Shown: in pieces, positions 1-9,359 of the stretch
Numbering within the stretch: position 1 is the first letter of the stretch
Layout of the letters: each line of letters opens with the position of its first letter
Source of the DNA: an uncultured Bacteroidales bacterium
GTDB lineage: Bacteria; Bacteroidota; Bacteroidia; Bacteroidales; Bacteroidaceae
Reading direction: 5' to 3'
Assembly: GCA_937898885.1 (NCBI GenBank)
Contig: CALDKD010000120.1
Location: 1 to 63,055 of the forward strand
DNA length: 63,055 nt
Translations under genes and position numbers: made by a program
The notes under the pieces: model-generated
Database searches by the model: none
What the model was told of the DNA's origin: nothing
Seen by the model: the letters and a program-made list of their open reading frames with translations, nothing else

Positions 1-51
1 GGCAGGTCTGCGGCTTTGTTCAGGACATCTGAGAGGTAATCGAAGAAGTTG

Positions 52-2914
52 ATTCTGTTGCTCGCCCCTACGGGAGGGGCGACGCTAAAGCCGCGTACGA
101 ATCGGCGATGGCTGAAAAGTTTCAATTCACGCCCCTACGGGAGGGGCGACAGCACGGACGCGCACATTATCACTTTATGCTTTGGTTTCAATCCACGCCC
201 CTACGGGAGGGGCGACCTTGCAGGCCTTCTCGGCCTTTTTCTCGCCCTCCTGTTTCAATCCACGCCCCTACGGGAGGGGCGACGTCGAACCTGCCAATGC
301 GCGAAAGCCGCTGATCTGTTTCAATCCACGCCCCTACGGGAGGGGCGACTAAATATCCTCTGTTTCAACCATCATAACCAATGGGTTTCAATCCACGCCC
401 CTACGGGAGGGGCGACTGTCCTTCAGAGAGTAGAATTTTACTTCATTGCTGTTTCAATCCACGCCCCTACGGGAGGGGCGACAACTCTCCTCCATCTCTC
501 GTTTCTTGATCTGTAGGTTTCAATCCACGCCCCTACGGGAGGGGCGACGTCCAGGGACCGCAACGGCTGTCCCATACCTTTTGTTTCAATCCACGCCCCT
601 ACGGGAGGGGCGACTTGTGCAAGCCTCAGCTCAGGAATGGTTCCGACAGTTTCAATCCACGCCCCTACGGGAGGGGCGACTTGTCCCATATCAAATGATC
701 CACGTCCATCAAAAGTTTCAATCCACGCCCCTACGGGAGGGGCGACACTAACCTGGACAGGGGAAGTCCAACCACCTAAGTTTCAATCCACGCCCCTACG
801 GGAGGGGCGACACCGTTAACGAGCGCTTACAATCAACCAGGAATGTTTCAATCCACGCCCCTACGGGAGGGGCGACGAAAGTTCAACCCGAAAACGCTTA
901 GCCCTATGGAGTTTCAATCCACGCCCCTACGGGAGGGGCGACCTTGTATTGCAAACCAGGACGCAGCTCTCCGATGTTTCAATCCACGCCCCTACGGGAG
1001 GGGCGACACCTTTTCTTTGTACCTAATCGTATAGTATGGAAGTTTCAATCCACGCCCCTACGGGAGGGGCGACTACATACTTCTGGTGGCTGATAGCCAC
1101 GTCCTGTGTTTCAATCCACGCCCCTACGGGAGGGGCGACACTGGCGCCGTCATTGCATCGTAATTAAACTACGTTTCAATCCACGCCCCTACGGGAGGGG
1201 CGACCTGGCGGTGAATTACTATATGTCACCGGTCGTGGAGTTTCAATCCACGCCCCTACGGGAGGGGCGACAAAGTGATTTCAAAATGAGAAAAGACAGA
1301 ATTGTTTCAATCCACGCCCCTACGGGAGGGGCGACATCCTTGTAAAGCAGACCTATCACGATGTTAAGTTTCAATCCACGCCCCTACGGGAGGGGCGACC
1401 GCATTGCAAAGTATATTTAAACAACCAATTAATGTTTCAATCCACGCCCCTACGGGAGGGGCGACACGCGTCAAAATGTGGGATACATACGTTGCAGAGT
1501 TTCAATCCACGCCCCTACGGGAGGGGCGACGTGGAGCCGGTGGCCAGGGCGCCAATTATTCCGTGTTTCAATCCACGCCCCTACGGGAGGGGCGACAAGC
1601 GAGGACACATACCAATCGAGGGAGGTAAGCAGGTTTCAATCCACGCCCCTACGGGAGGGGCGACTTCCGAAAATGAGACGATGAGTTGCTATATTTTTGT
1701 TTCAATCCACGCCCCTACGGGAGGGGCGACTGGAGATCTAAACTTTTTGAGCCCTTACATGACGGTTTCAATCCACGCCCCTACGGGAGGGGCGACTGAG
1801 AGTGTCAGCGATGTCGGTTTCATCCGTCAGTTTCAATCCACGCCCCTACGGGAGGGGCGACTTTGTGTGACTTGCGAAAAGTTACGCCCGAAGAGGTTTC
1901 AATCCACGCCCCTACGGGAGGGGCGACTTCATAATGTAAAAATAGTTAAGGTTAATAAATAGTTTCAATCCACGCCCCTACGGGAGGGGCGACCTTAGCT
2001 CAATGTGAGCGGGCACCCCGTGACGGGTTTCAATCCACGCCCCTACGGGAGGGGCGACACCACAAACGCCATACGCTTTGAGCTTGACCTTGAGTTTCAA
2101 TCCACGCCCCTACGGGAGGGGCGACCGCACTATGGCGTGTCCACACTTACGGATACAGAGTTTCAATCCACGCCCCTACGGGAGGGGCGACGCCGTGCGG
2201 TGAGTAGCTGACAGCCTCCAGCACAGGTTTCAATCCACGCCCCTACGGGAGGGGCGACCGACGCGTACGAAACTGCTGAAGATGCTGCCTGTTTCAATCC
2301 ACGCCCCTACGGGAGGGGCGACATGGCCGACATAGATTGCCGTCATCGCCACGCTAGTTTCAATCCACGCCCCTACGGGAGGGGCGACCATATGTATACT
2401 CAGACGTAAGATTAAAGCTTATGTTTCAATCCACGCCCCTACGGGAGGGGCGACTCTTGGCTCCGCCAATCAAAGCATTGAGGAGGAGAGTTTCAATCCA
2501 CGCCCCTACGGGAGGGGCGACGATGCCTGGCATATATGGCAAACGAACGAGGACGTTTCAATCCACGCCCCTACGGGAGGGGCGACCCCCGCAAGTTTTC
2601 CCTGCAGTATATCGGCAAGGGTTTCAATCCACGCCCCTACGGGAGGGGCGACATCGCCAAACTGGACCTATCACACGTTCAGCTTCAGTTTCAATCCACG
2701 CCCCTACGGGAGGGGCGACGGCGGGTCAGGAAGGCGTGCGGATTCAGTAATGTTTCAATCCACGCCCCTACGGGAGGGGCGACTTGGATAATTGTCTTTA
2801 TCTTATCTGCTCCAAACGTTTCAATCCACGCCCCTACGGGAGGGGCGACGCCATAGAGCGTGCCCTTGCCGGCACGACAGTTGTTTCAATCCACGCCCCT
2901 ACGGGAGGGGCGAC
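52..2914 (-). CRISPR. Type I-C CRISPR array, 44 repeats / 43 spacers
   Basis: A 32-bp repeat recurs every 65-69 bp. Read on the minus strand it begins GTCGCCCCTCCCGTAGGGGC and ends GTGGATTGAAAC, the typical I-C form with an ATTGAAAC crRNA 5' handle and a GCCCCT/AGGGGC stem. I counted 44 copies, with starts at 52, 119, 185, 252, 318, 385 and so on up to 2818 and 2883. Spacers are about 33-36 bp and all looked different by eye. The copy at 119-150 has one substitution. The copy at 52-83 keeps the GC-rich stem but has lost the ATTGAAAC end. That decay, at the end far from cas2, marks the old trailer end and puts the leader next to cas2, so transcription runs right to left. All other repeats look identical. 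Open reading frames inside the array are by-products of the repeat and are not genes. Confidence 0.98.
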
Positions 2915-3080
2915 CGCTTATGCCTGAAAGTTTTGATAGTCACAGCGTTCTGATATGGAATCTGCGAAATGACGAGCCAACTTCTCAAAAACTATACTGA
3001 TTCGAATGTGGAAAACGTATAGCCTTGAAACACAAGCAGTGCGAAAGTAATAGTTTTTTTGAATCGCTATACGTTCGCAC
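2915..3080 (-). promoter_or_regulatory. CRISPR leader between cas2 and the first repeat
   Basis: This 166-bp A+T-rich non-coding stretch lies between the cas2 stop and the newest repeat, where the I-C leader should be. On the minus strand TATAGTTTTTG (around 2987-2997) resembles a Bacteroidota -7 element and could drive pre-crRNA synthesis. Next to cas2 it contains a perfect 10-bp inverted repeat (3014-3023 with 3066-3075) and a second 7-bp inverted repeat (3039-3045 with 3074-3080). The two share their cas2-proximal arm region, so they exclude each other as RNA hairpins. The leader role is inferred from position and array polarity. Confidence 0.75.
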
Positions 3081-3371
3081 TTAAATAAGAAGAGCACTTT
3101 CTACATCATAACCACGTTGTTGACCCAAAGAGATTGTTCTACGGTTTTCGTTCTTATTTAGGAAATACAGCCTTATGCTATCATTCGTGGTGTCAATAAT
3201 CTGCTGTAGTTTATTCTTCAACTCTAACAATTGAACTTCTGTAAGGACACATTCGAAAACTGAATTTTGAACTCTTTGTCCATAGTCCATACATAACCGT
3301 GCCACTTTTCGTAGTCTTCGTTGTCCTGCTGGTGTCTCGGTCTGAACATCATATGTTATAAGTATATACAT
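3081..3371 (-). CDS. cas2: CRISPR-associated endonuclease Cas2
   Basis: This 96-residue protein has the Cas2 ferredoxin-like fold signature. It begins with a hydrophobic strand ending in the conserved Tyr-Asp (ITYDV, Asp8) and later has the typical Arg-rich middle and NSVFECVL strand. Cas2 dimers bridge two Cas1 dimers in the spacer-integration complex. It is the last cas gene, 6 bp after cas1 and directly before the leader, which is standard for I-C loci. Length is normal for the family. Confidence 0.96.
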   Translation of the reverse strand: MYILITYDVQTETPAGQRRLRKVARLCMDYGQRVQNSVFECVLTEVQLLELKNKLQQIIDTTNDSIRLYFLNKNENRRTISLGQQRGYDVESALLI

Positions 3372-3377
3372 ATAGTC

Positions 3378-4400
3378 TTATTTTATTAGGAATACTGGGT
3401 AAGAGTCTAGGTCTCCACGAATGCACCTTGCCATAAGCATTGCTTGCACGTAAGGAATAAGCCCAATTGGGATTTTTTCTTGTAAAAAAGGGTGGGTGAT
3501 TATTTCCTTTTTCCTACTCTGCCAAGCGGATAAAAATGTTTTGCGTCCATTGTCGGTTAAAACAACGCCTTTCTCTCCTTGGTATAGAAAATCTGATGCA
3601 GATACTTGTTTGCGATTTATCAATGAAAGAACAAATCTATCACCCAAATACGCTCGTAATTCTTCAACCATATCTAAGGCTAATGATGCTCTACCAGGCC
3701 TTAATGTGTGGAAGAAACCAACGTAAGGGTCCAGACCTACAGTGTCAAGCGCAGAAGTTATGTCATTAGTAAGTAATGTGTAAGCTAGTGATAACATCGC
3801 ATTTACGGCATCTTTAGGCGGCCTTCTATTGCGCCCTGTAAAAGGAAATTCTTTTTTCTGATTGATAATCAAATGCTGAAATACTGAAAAATAACAACTG
3901 GCCGCATCTCCCTCTAAGCCTCTGATTTGTTCTTTTGTGGTTGCATTCAAGACATTTCTTTTTGCTCTGTCCATTTCACATACAGCAACTTCAATTTCAT
4001 CTTGCAGACCGTAATCGCGTTCGTAGCGTCGTAGGATATATCGGTAGTTCTGAATCTTACCAGCTATACAAATTTTAGCTATTGCTGTTGAGCTTTCTGT
4101 ATTTTCGGTAAGACTATATTGAGCTTTTCTTAACAAAACATTTCCTCTTACTTGACCTTGAATCCTACTGATAAAGCGACCTTGCGGTGATAGGAATGTA
4201 AGTCCGACACCACGATCTGTGCATAATTTCATAGCCCCAGGACTGGCACCCATATATCCGAATGTTACTATTGACTCAATGTTAAGTATAGGGATACGGA
4301 ATACTTCCTCCTGGTTAACAGACACAACAATGTTCTCTCCATCTTTACTGATGTATGATTCTGGTGTCGTTATGTATAGTGTATTAAGAAGTTTCCTCAT
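3378..4400 (-). CDS. cas1: CRISPR-associated integrase Cas1 (type I-C)
   Basis: This 340-residue protein is the metal-dependent integrase that inserts new spacers at the leader-repeat junction together with Cas2. The expected catalytic residues are visible: Glu163 in RGLEGDAAS, His231 in FFHTLRPGR and Asp243 in LALDMVEELR. The N-terminal beta domain (about 1-85) and the C-terminal helical domain are both complete. Its start overlaps the end of cas4 by 17 bp, which suggests coupled translation. Nothing is missing, so adaptation should be functional. Confidence 0.96.
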   Translation of the reverse strand: MRKLLNTLYITTPESYISKDGENIVVSVNQEEVFRIPILNIESIVTFGYMGASPGAMKLCTDRGVGLTFLSPQGRFISRIQGQVRGNVLLRKAQYSLTENTESSTAIAKICIAGKIQNYRYILRRYERDYGLQDEIEVAVCEMDRAKRNVLNATTKEQIRGLEGDAASCYFSVFQHLIINQKKEFPFTGRNRRPPKDAVNAMLSLAYTLLTNDITSALDTVGLDPYVGFFHTLRPGRASLALDMVEELRAYLGDRFVLSLINRKQVSASDFLYQGEKGVVLTDNGRKTFLSAWQSRKKEIITHPFLQEKIPIGLIPYVQAMLMARCIRGDLDSYPVFLIK

Positions 4401-5055
4401 AGAGGTTTTTCTTTAGATAATTGGATACTGTTCTTCCTGAGCTTTCTGGCATACAGAATTCTTTCATAGAGCAACTTTTGCAATACGAATGAAAGGTGGC
4501 AGTAGGAATAGTACCACCATTGTATAACTGATGCATTTCAGTTGCGTACGAAATAACATCGTTGCGTAACTTTTCAGTGAACAAAACAATTTCGCGTCTT
4601 TTGGTCTCGCCATAAAAAATAGCACCTTCAGGTATAATTATCCCATAAACTTCTTCCAGACACATAGCCTGGGCTGCCAACTGCACTTGATCTATATTGC
4701 CTTGCTTTGGTTTCCCGTGCTTGTATTCTATTGGATATGGTGTCCAATATCCAGAATAGGAAGGGTGGGTGATGGCATTTAAACTATTCTCGGCTGGATG
4801 TAATTCCACTATATCTGATATTCCGTAAAGTCCTAATTTTTGTGATGCCAAATTGACTGAACGCAAACAGATGTTGTCGCCAATCTTCTGGCGATAAAAC
4901 GGGTCATCTACGTGTTGATGCATAATCTGACCTTCTGTTGTCAGCTTGTTCTCATTCCACTTCTGCTCAATGTGAATCAATGCCCATTGCCGGGGACAGA
5001 ACGCATAGTGCTGTATTCCCGACAACATAAGCATATCATCTTCTGAGTATCCCAT
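4384..5055 (-). CDS. cas4: CRISPR-associated exonuclease Cas4
   Basis: This 223-residue RecB-family nuclease trims and orients prespacers (PAM selection) for Cas1-Cas2. The RecB core is visible as Asp81 (GISDIVE), Glu110-x-Lys112 (PIEYKHG) and QVQLAAQA near 124. The four iron-sulfur cysteines are Cys20 (FCPRQ) and Cys192, Cys195 and Cys201 (YCKSC...FC). It starts 6 bp after the RhuM-family gene and overlaps cas1. Size and motifs are normal for I-C Cas4. Confidence 0.95.
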   Translation of the reverse strand: MGYSEDDMLMLSGIQHYAFCPRQWALIHIEQKWNENKLTTEGQIMHQHVDDPFYRQKIGDNICLRSVNLASQKLGLYGISDIVELHPAENSLNAITHPSYSGYWTPYPIEYKHGKPKQGNIDQVQLAAQAMCLEEVYGIIIPEGAIFYGETKRREIVLFTEKLRNDVISYATEMHQLYNGGTIPTATFHSYCKSCSMKEFCMPESSGRTVSNYLKKNLYEETS

Positions 5056-5061
5056 ATACTG

Positions 5062-6060
5062 TCATTGCTTATATTGTCTCTTAATATCTTCCAATAACTC
5101 CAGGTCAAATGCATCGGCTCTGTCGGCTTCGACTTTCTTTCGTTTGGCATCGAACAATTCATATTGCTCTTTTGCCATACGCTCAGATTCTTGAGTGGTA
5201 ATTCTTCCATTACCTTGTAAGACTGGTCTGTCTTGAAATTTCAGCAAGCGGTCAACATTGCTCTTCCAATAGTCCAGTGTAAGGTCCTTGCGCCCCTTTA
5301 CTCTTAGCTCGGCATCCTCAAGGAATAGAGTTACAAGACGGTTCAATGTATCTATCTCATCTTCGCGAAGGTAGTTCTTGGCTATCACTATGTCACCCCG
5401 CCTTACAATATTTCCCTGCCACGATGTCAATCCCATATTTGCTTCATCTGCATTGGCTCTTGACGAAACAATCTCAGCTGCGGTCTGATTGGTGACGGCG
5501 TACAGCAATTTGTTTTGCGTTGATGCAAAGAACATCTGTGTTGATTTGTCATCAGAACGATAATCACTGCTGAGAGCAAACAAATCTCTGATTTTTTGAT
5601 AGAAACGTTTTTCAGATGCGCGGATGTCGCGAATCTTGGCAAGCAGCTCGTCAAAATAGTCAGGCCTGCCGTCAGGATTCTTTAGCCGTTCGGTGTCTAT
5701 GGTGAAACCCTTTACCAAATATTCCGACAGATGTTGTGTCGCCCATTGGCGGAATTGTGTACCACGTACGCCTCTGACACGATAACCAACGGCAATAATC
5801 ATTTCCAGAGAGTAGAAAACAACGTTATATCGTTTGCCATCAGAGGCAGTTGTAAAGTATTTCTTTACAACTGCCTCTGTAGCTAATTCGTTCTCTTTTA
5901 ATATTTTAAATATTATTTGCCCGATGTTTTGCTTAGAGGTGGCAAAAAGTTCTGCCATCTGATTTTGATTAAGCCAGATATTACCATCCTGTGCCAGTAA
6001 GGCAACGCATGCCTTGCCGTCTTCGGAATTGTAAATGACAAAATTCTGTTCGTCGGTCAT
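5062..6060 (-). CDS. RhuM-family (COG3943) protein embedded in the cas operon
   Basis: This 332-residue protein looks like the 'virulence protein RhuM' family. It has an N-terminal helix-turn-helix-like block (about 25-65, WLNQNQMAELFATSKQNIGQ), then the family hallmark around 80-115 (YSLEMIIAVGYRVRG...FRQWA). A long helical domain rich in charged residues follows, containing NKLLYAVTNQTAAEIV and GNIVRRGDIVIAKNYL. The biochemical function of the family is not settled; some relatives sit near phage or toxin-type genes. Its ATG uses the last base of the cas7 stop (TAATG), and cas4 begins 6 bp after its stop. It must therefore be co-transcribed and probably translationally coupled with interference and adaptation genes. 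It is not a core cas gene. It could be a guard toxin, a DNA-binding modulator or neutral cargo. Confidence 0.88.
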   Translation of the reverse strand: MTDEQNFVIYNSEDGKACVALLAQDGNIWLNQNQMAELFATSKQNIGQIIFKILKENELATEAVVKKYFTTASDGKRYNVVFYSLEMIIAVGYRVRGVRGTQFRQWATQHLSEYLVKGFTIDTERLKNPDGRPDYFDELLAKIRDIRASEKRFYQKIRDLFALSSDYRSDDKSTQMFFASTQNKLLYAVTNQTAAEIVSSRANADEANMGLTSWQGNIVRRGDIVIAKNYLREDEIDTLNRLVTLFLEDAELRVKGRKDLTLDYWKSNVDRLLKFQDRPVLQGNGRITTQESERMAKEQYELFDAKRKKVEADRADAFDLELLEDIKRQYKQ

Positions 6061-6908
6061 TATATTAATTCAGTAATAGTTACACCTTGAGGCAATTTGT
6101 CACGGTTGATTTTAACATCGTAGTCAGTGGATCTGCGTGCCGGAGCTTCAGATTTCTTTTCAATTGAAACGCGGTCGAACAATTCAGATGCAGATGCACA
6201 ACCAAGTTCTGAATCGTGCTCAAATACAATCAGTTTCCGTGCACTCATCAAACCACGTGCAGCAGAATGATCCTGATCAAACATGTTCTTCAATGCTTCA
6301 AAGAAGAGTTGCTTGTCTTCCTCACTAAAGCCGGTTTGCTTTGCAAGATTGGCAGAGATGAAGCCATGACAGCGATATAGGCCATAGGCAATGGTTGACT
6401 TACGTCCCATGGTATGATTCTCACCTTTCATACTTTCGGCCTCTTTCTCTGTGGCAACAGCCACACGAGTTATCGAATGCTCTTGAGTCATTACAGGGTC
6501 AATAGAGCGAGCAAAAGTCAATTGTATTGGACCACGGACTTGTCCGGCGTTCTTGCCGGTTGACATAACTGCACCAAAAGAGCGAATATCGTAGTACCTC
6601 TTGCACATAACATCACGTGCAGCCAAGGTCTTATCAGCATCTTTATCTTTTGATTTTACATTTTCATCTTCGTGTGCAGCGTCTATCAGTGTATTAAGAA
6701 CAGCCTTTTCTTTGATGAAGATATCAAAGCCATATTCCGCTCCTTTTGCCAATTGCACATAGTTGCGAACTTTGCGTTTTAGGCAAACATCGGTTATTAA
6801 CCCCTGACCAGTCTCGGCATCAACACGCGGAAGATTACCAGCATCTGGATCACCATTTGGATTGCCATCCTGTACGTCAAACAAATAGACAAAATCAATT
6901 CTGTTCAT
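6060..6908 (-). CDS. cas7: Type I-C Cascade backbone protein Cas7 (Csd2)
   Basis: This 282-residue protein is the repeated backbone subunit that coats the crRNA spacer in the I-C effector. The opening (IDFVYLFDVQDGNPNGDPDAGN) is the classic Csd2 signature, followed by the RGPIQLTFARSIDPV and TRVAV blocks shared by this family. The start lies 30 bp after the cas8c stop, and its stop overlaps the RhuM-family start by one base. Length is normal. Confidence 0.96.
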   Translation of the reverse strand: MNRIDFVYLFDVQDGNPNGDPDAGNLPRVDAETGQGLITDVCLKRKVRNYVQLAKGAEYGFDIFIKEKAVLNTLIDAAHEDENVKSKDKDADKTLAARDVMCKRYYDIRSFGAVMSTGKNAGQVRGPIQLTFARSIDPVMTQEHSITRVAVATEKEAESMKGENHTMGRKSTIAYGLYRCHGFISANLAKQTGFSEEDKQLFFEALKNMFDQDHSAARGLMSARKLIVFEHDSELGCASASELFDRVSIEKKSEAPARRSTDYDVKINRDKLPQGVTITELI

Positions 6909-6938
6909 GTTTTATATTTTTAAAAGTTATTACTATTG

Positions 6939-7295
6939 TTAATCGTTATCTTGTTTTCCTTTGAAGAAATCGGCTCTTTGCTGATAATAGCCAACAAAGA
7001 ATCGGCCTTGGTCCTGCAAATCAAGGTGCGCAGGGAATCCGTCTGATGGCATATTGCCAATGATTTCTTGCTTCAGTTTCTCATAGAACACTTTGCTTCC
7101 TTCATTCAATTTTTCGGCATGATGTGAAGAAAGATTGAGTATGGTTGCAAATACTGACGAAGGTGTAGTACTTGCCGCATTCATGTAACGTTCGCGAATG
7201 CTGTTGATTTTGTTCGCATCCTCTTGGATTTTGTCCAAAACTGCGAATAATCGGCCACATAGGTAGCCTTGATTGTTGTTCTCTTTGTCTAGCAT
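6939..7295 (-). CDS. Predicted small subunit Cas11c from an internal start in cas8c
   Basis: In type I-C systems the small subunit Cas11c is made from an internal start codon in the 3' part of cas8c, in the same frame. Here an in-frame Met directly precedes LDKENNNQGY and LCGRLFAVLDK, where the internal product is expected to begin. That gives a 118-residue, mostly helical product. Upstream lies only a weak A-rich stretch (AGAAA), common for Bacteroidota starts. This is inferred from family knowledge; the sequence alone does not prove initiation here. Confidence 0.45.
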   Translation of the reverse strand: MLDKENNNQGYLCGRLFAVLDKIQEDANKINSIRERYMNAASTTPSSVFATILNLSSHHAEKLNEGSKVFYEKLKQEIIGNMPSDGFPAHLDLQDQGRFFVGYYQQRADFFKGKQDND

Positions 7296-8672
7296 AATTT
7301 CTATTTTTTTGTCAATAATATTTAATCGGTTCAAATATGCTTTAAGGATTGCCATTCGCCGGATATCACAAGGGTTAATGGTTCGTCCGTTTGAATCTTT
7401 CTTTGACAATTCTGCAGAAATACGTCTTAAGCATGAAGAATAAAGCGGAAATGGATATGGCAATCCTTGAACAATACTTTTTAATACTGCTTCTGGCAGA
7501 TTTGGTTGAGCATCACTGGATTTGCCACCAAGTGTTACGGCACTTAACATAGAATATATGCCCGCGTATGGCTTTCTCTCTTTCCTGTTATCAACAATTT
7601 CCATATCGTCAAAGTGTTGCAGGATTTTACCAGCAAAATCTTTTAATGAACAATCGTTCCAATAAATCACAGCGATACGAGCCGCATTGGGCGCAAGTCC
7701 AAGTATGTAGAATCGGTCATCAGACGATGTTACCGTCAATCCGGACCAAATGGATTTCATTATTTCTTTGACTTTTGCAATATTCTTGTTGGGGTCATCA
7801 ACATTTGCATTGCCAAGTAATGCAAAAAATCCTTCCTCCACTTCTTGTGATTCTTGCTTTGTGTTCGATGCCCAAAACAAGAATGTGCGATTGCCAATGT
7901 GGAACTTGTTTTTTGAGTCTTTGGCTGTGAGTTTTTTCAAGGCTGTCACGTAAGCAGCCTCTGCCTCTTCGCTGATTGGAGCATTTCCACATTGTTCTTT
8001 TCCGTAAGAATCGTAGCCAGATGATTTCTGAAAAGCGACAAGACTAGCAGTGGCTTGGCTACCAGGTATTGAAGTGCTCGTCGTTAATCGTACAGGAGTT
8101 CCCTTTTTGCCTGTAACAAGGCAATACTGCAAATTAGAATCTTTACTTTCTTTGTCATTTGCGGACAAATAATCTTTTACGGCCTCTATTGAAGGTATTA
8201 TCTCTAGTGAATGTTCCAGCTGAAAAGTAATATTTCTAGTACGTTCTTTAAGTATGGTTCCATAAATCTCAGAATTGACAATCTGATTGATACCATTGTT
8301 GTAAAAAGCGCAAATAGCCTTGAATTCAACAGTATCTGGCATTGCTTCTGCTATCTGATAACAGCGTTTTATAAAAGCATTATTCTTATCAATTGCTTTT
8401 TCCTTTTCGGAATCATTGTCTTCCTTAGGAATAGCTAATACATACTCAATATTATCCCAAAGTAATTGAGCTTTTGGAGTAGTTCCTGATCTTACTTCTC
8501 CTCGCGGAACAATGTATGATTTAGGCGTTTTACCATCTCGGGTGTCCTCTATGCGAACAAATGTACCATCTTCTTTAATAACAATAATGAAATATATCTC
8601 CTTCTTTTCAAATCCCATAGGTGGTAGATCTCCACTCCTATGGTAATAGTCATATAACGCTTTAAGTATCAT
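6939..8672 (-). CDS. cas8c: Type I-C Cascade large subunit Cas8c (Csd1)
   Basis: This 577-residue protein is the large subunit that recognises the PAM and recruits Cas3. It begins MILKALYDYYHR, with the DLPPMGFEKKEIYFII block typical of Csd1. Further family blocks are YCLVTGKKG, the SYGKEQ.GNAPIS region, and the C-terminal LGRLFAVL-like stretch (here LCGRLFAVLDKIQ). The start overlaps the cas5c stop by 4 bases (ATGA), so the two are coupled. The 3' part probably also encodes the small subunit Cas11c from an internal start. Confidence 0.95.
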   Translation of the reverse strand: MILKALYDYYHRSGDLPPMGFEKKEIYFIIVIKEDGTFVRIEDTRDGKTPKSYIVPRGEVRSGTTPKAQLLWDNIEYVLAIPKEDNDSEKEKAIDKNNAFIKRCYQIAEAMPDTVEFKAICAFYNNGINQIVNSEIYGTILKERTRNITFQLEHSLEIIPSIEAVKDYLSANDKESKDSNLQYCLVTGKKGTPVRLTTSTSIPGSQATASLVAFQKSSGYDSYGKEQCGNAPISEEAEAAYVTALKKLTAKDSKNKFHIGNRTFLFWASNTKQESQEVEEGFFALLGNANVDDPNKNIAKVKEIMKSIWSGLTVTSSDDRFYILGLAPNAARIAVIYWNDCSLKDFAGKILQHFDDMEIVDNRKERKPYAGIYSMLSAVTLGGKSSDAQPNLPEAVLKSIVQGLPYPFPLYSSCLRRISAELSKKDSNGRTINPCDIRRMAILKAYLNRLNIIDKKIEIMLDKENNNQGYLCGRLFAVLDKIQEDANKINSIRERYMNAASTTPSSVFATILNLSSHHAEKLNEGSKVFYEKLKQEIIGNMPSDGFPAHLDLQDQGRFFVGYYQQRADFFKGKQDND

Positions 8673-9349
8673 CTTAATATCTCCTCACTATTTAATGATG
8701 GCACATTAATTACTCCATTCTTCATTTCAGCACGATAGAACATCGGCTGAATGTCTTTAGGATTAGTGAAATCCATATCGTAGAGCATAATTCCCAGGTC
8801 TTTGCTTTCCGCAATAGGAGCTGGCTCAATTTCTGGATTTTTTATCCACTTCCACTGTGCTGCACATTCACGAGTACCAAGATAAGGTTGGGTGAAGCAT
8901 TGGCCTTTTTCAGCCCGCCGTTCAAACATCTGATAATATTTCATTGGATTCTCATCATTGCCAGGTTCGCGGCTCTGCAAAGCTGCGTCACGTTTAGCAA
9001 CAGGTATGAAGACCAACTTTGCATAAATGCGGTACGCAACGTCACGTAACATTAATGAATTACGTTGCTGACGCTTGTCTTCAATGTATATTTCGCTTGT
9101 CTTTGGCGAGGCTATAGCACCGACCTCGTTCCGTCGTATTGAAATCCATTTGATAGGATTTAATACGTCAATGCGTGTTATCTCCCAACGCATAGCTCCT
9201 TTTTTGAATAATATCGCCTCGAAGATGGCACGTGCCGCGGATGGTGTTATTACATCGTAACTTACACGTTCTACCTTTAATTCGGGTCGTGTAAAACAGG
9301 CAATGTCACCACGAACTTCAAGACAATACTCTTTGTCTGTATATTCCAT
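8669..9349 (-). CDS. cas5c: Type I-C Cas5c (Cas5d), crRNA-processing endoribonuclease
   Basis: I chose the ATG at 9349 (MEYTDKEYCLEVRG), 10 bases after the cas3 stop, giving 226 residues. An upstream in-frame ATG at 9397 would lie inside cas3 and add an untypical N-terminus. The protein has the Cas5 RAMP opening (EVRGDIACFTRPELKVERVSY), the family's TPSAARAIFEAI motif, and a C-terminal Cys/His-poor strand block. In I-C systems, which have no cas6, this subunit cleaves pre-crRNA and stays on the 5' handle. The absence of cas6 in this locus fits that role. Confidence 0.94.
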   Translation of the reverse strand: MEYTDKEYCLEVRGDIACFTRPELKVERVSYDVITPSAARAIFEAILFKKGAMRWEITRIDVLNPIKWISIRRNEVGAIASPKTSEIYIEDKRQQRNSLMLRDVAYRIYAKLVFIPVAKRDAALQSREPGNDENPMKYYQMFERRAEKGQCFTQPYLGTRECAAQWKWIKNPEIEPAPIAESKDLGIMLYDMDFTNPKDIQPMFYRAEMKNGVINVPSLNSEEILR

Positions 9350-9359
9350 ATCGTAGTTT

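Noticed and set aside
52..83. Start of a second, different CRISPR array
   Set aside because: The GC-rich half is identical to the main repeat and only the handle half has decayed, as expected for the terminal repeat of the same array.
49..2856. Long open frames across the CRISPR array on both strands
   Set aside because: They only translate the 32-bp repeat in different frames; every frame shows the same repeated peptide and the spacers between are unrelated.
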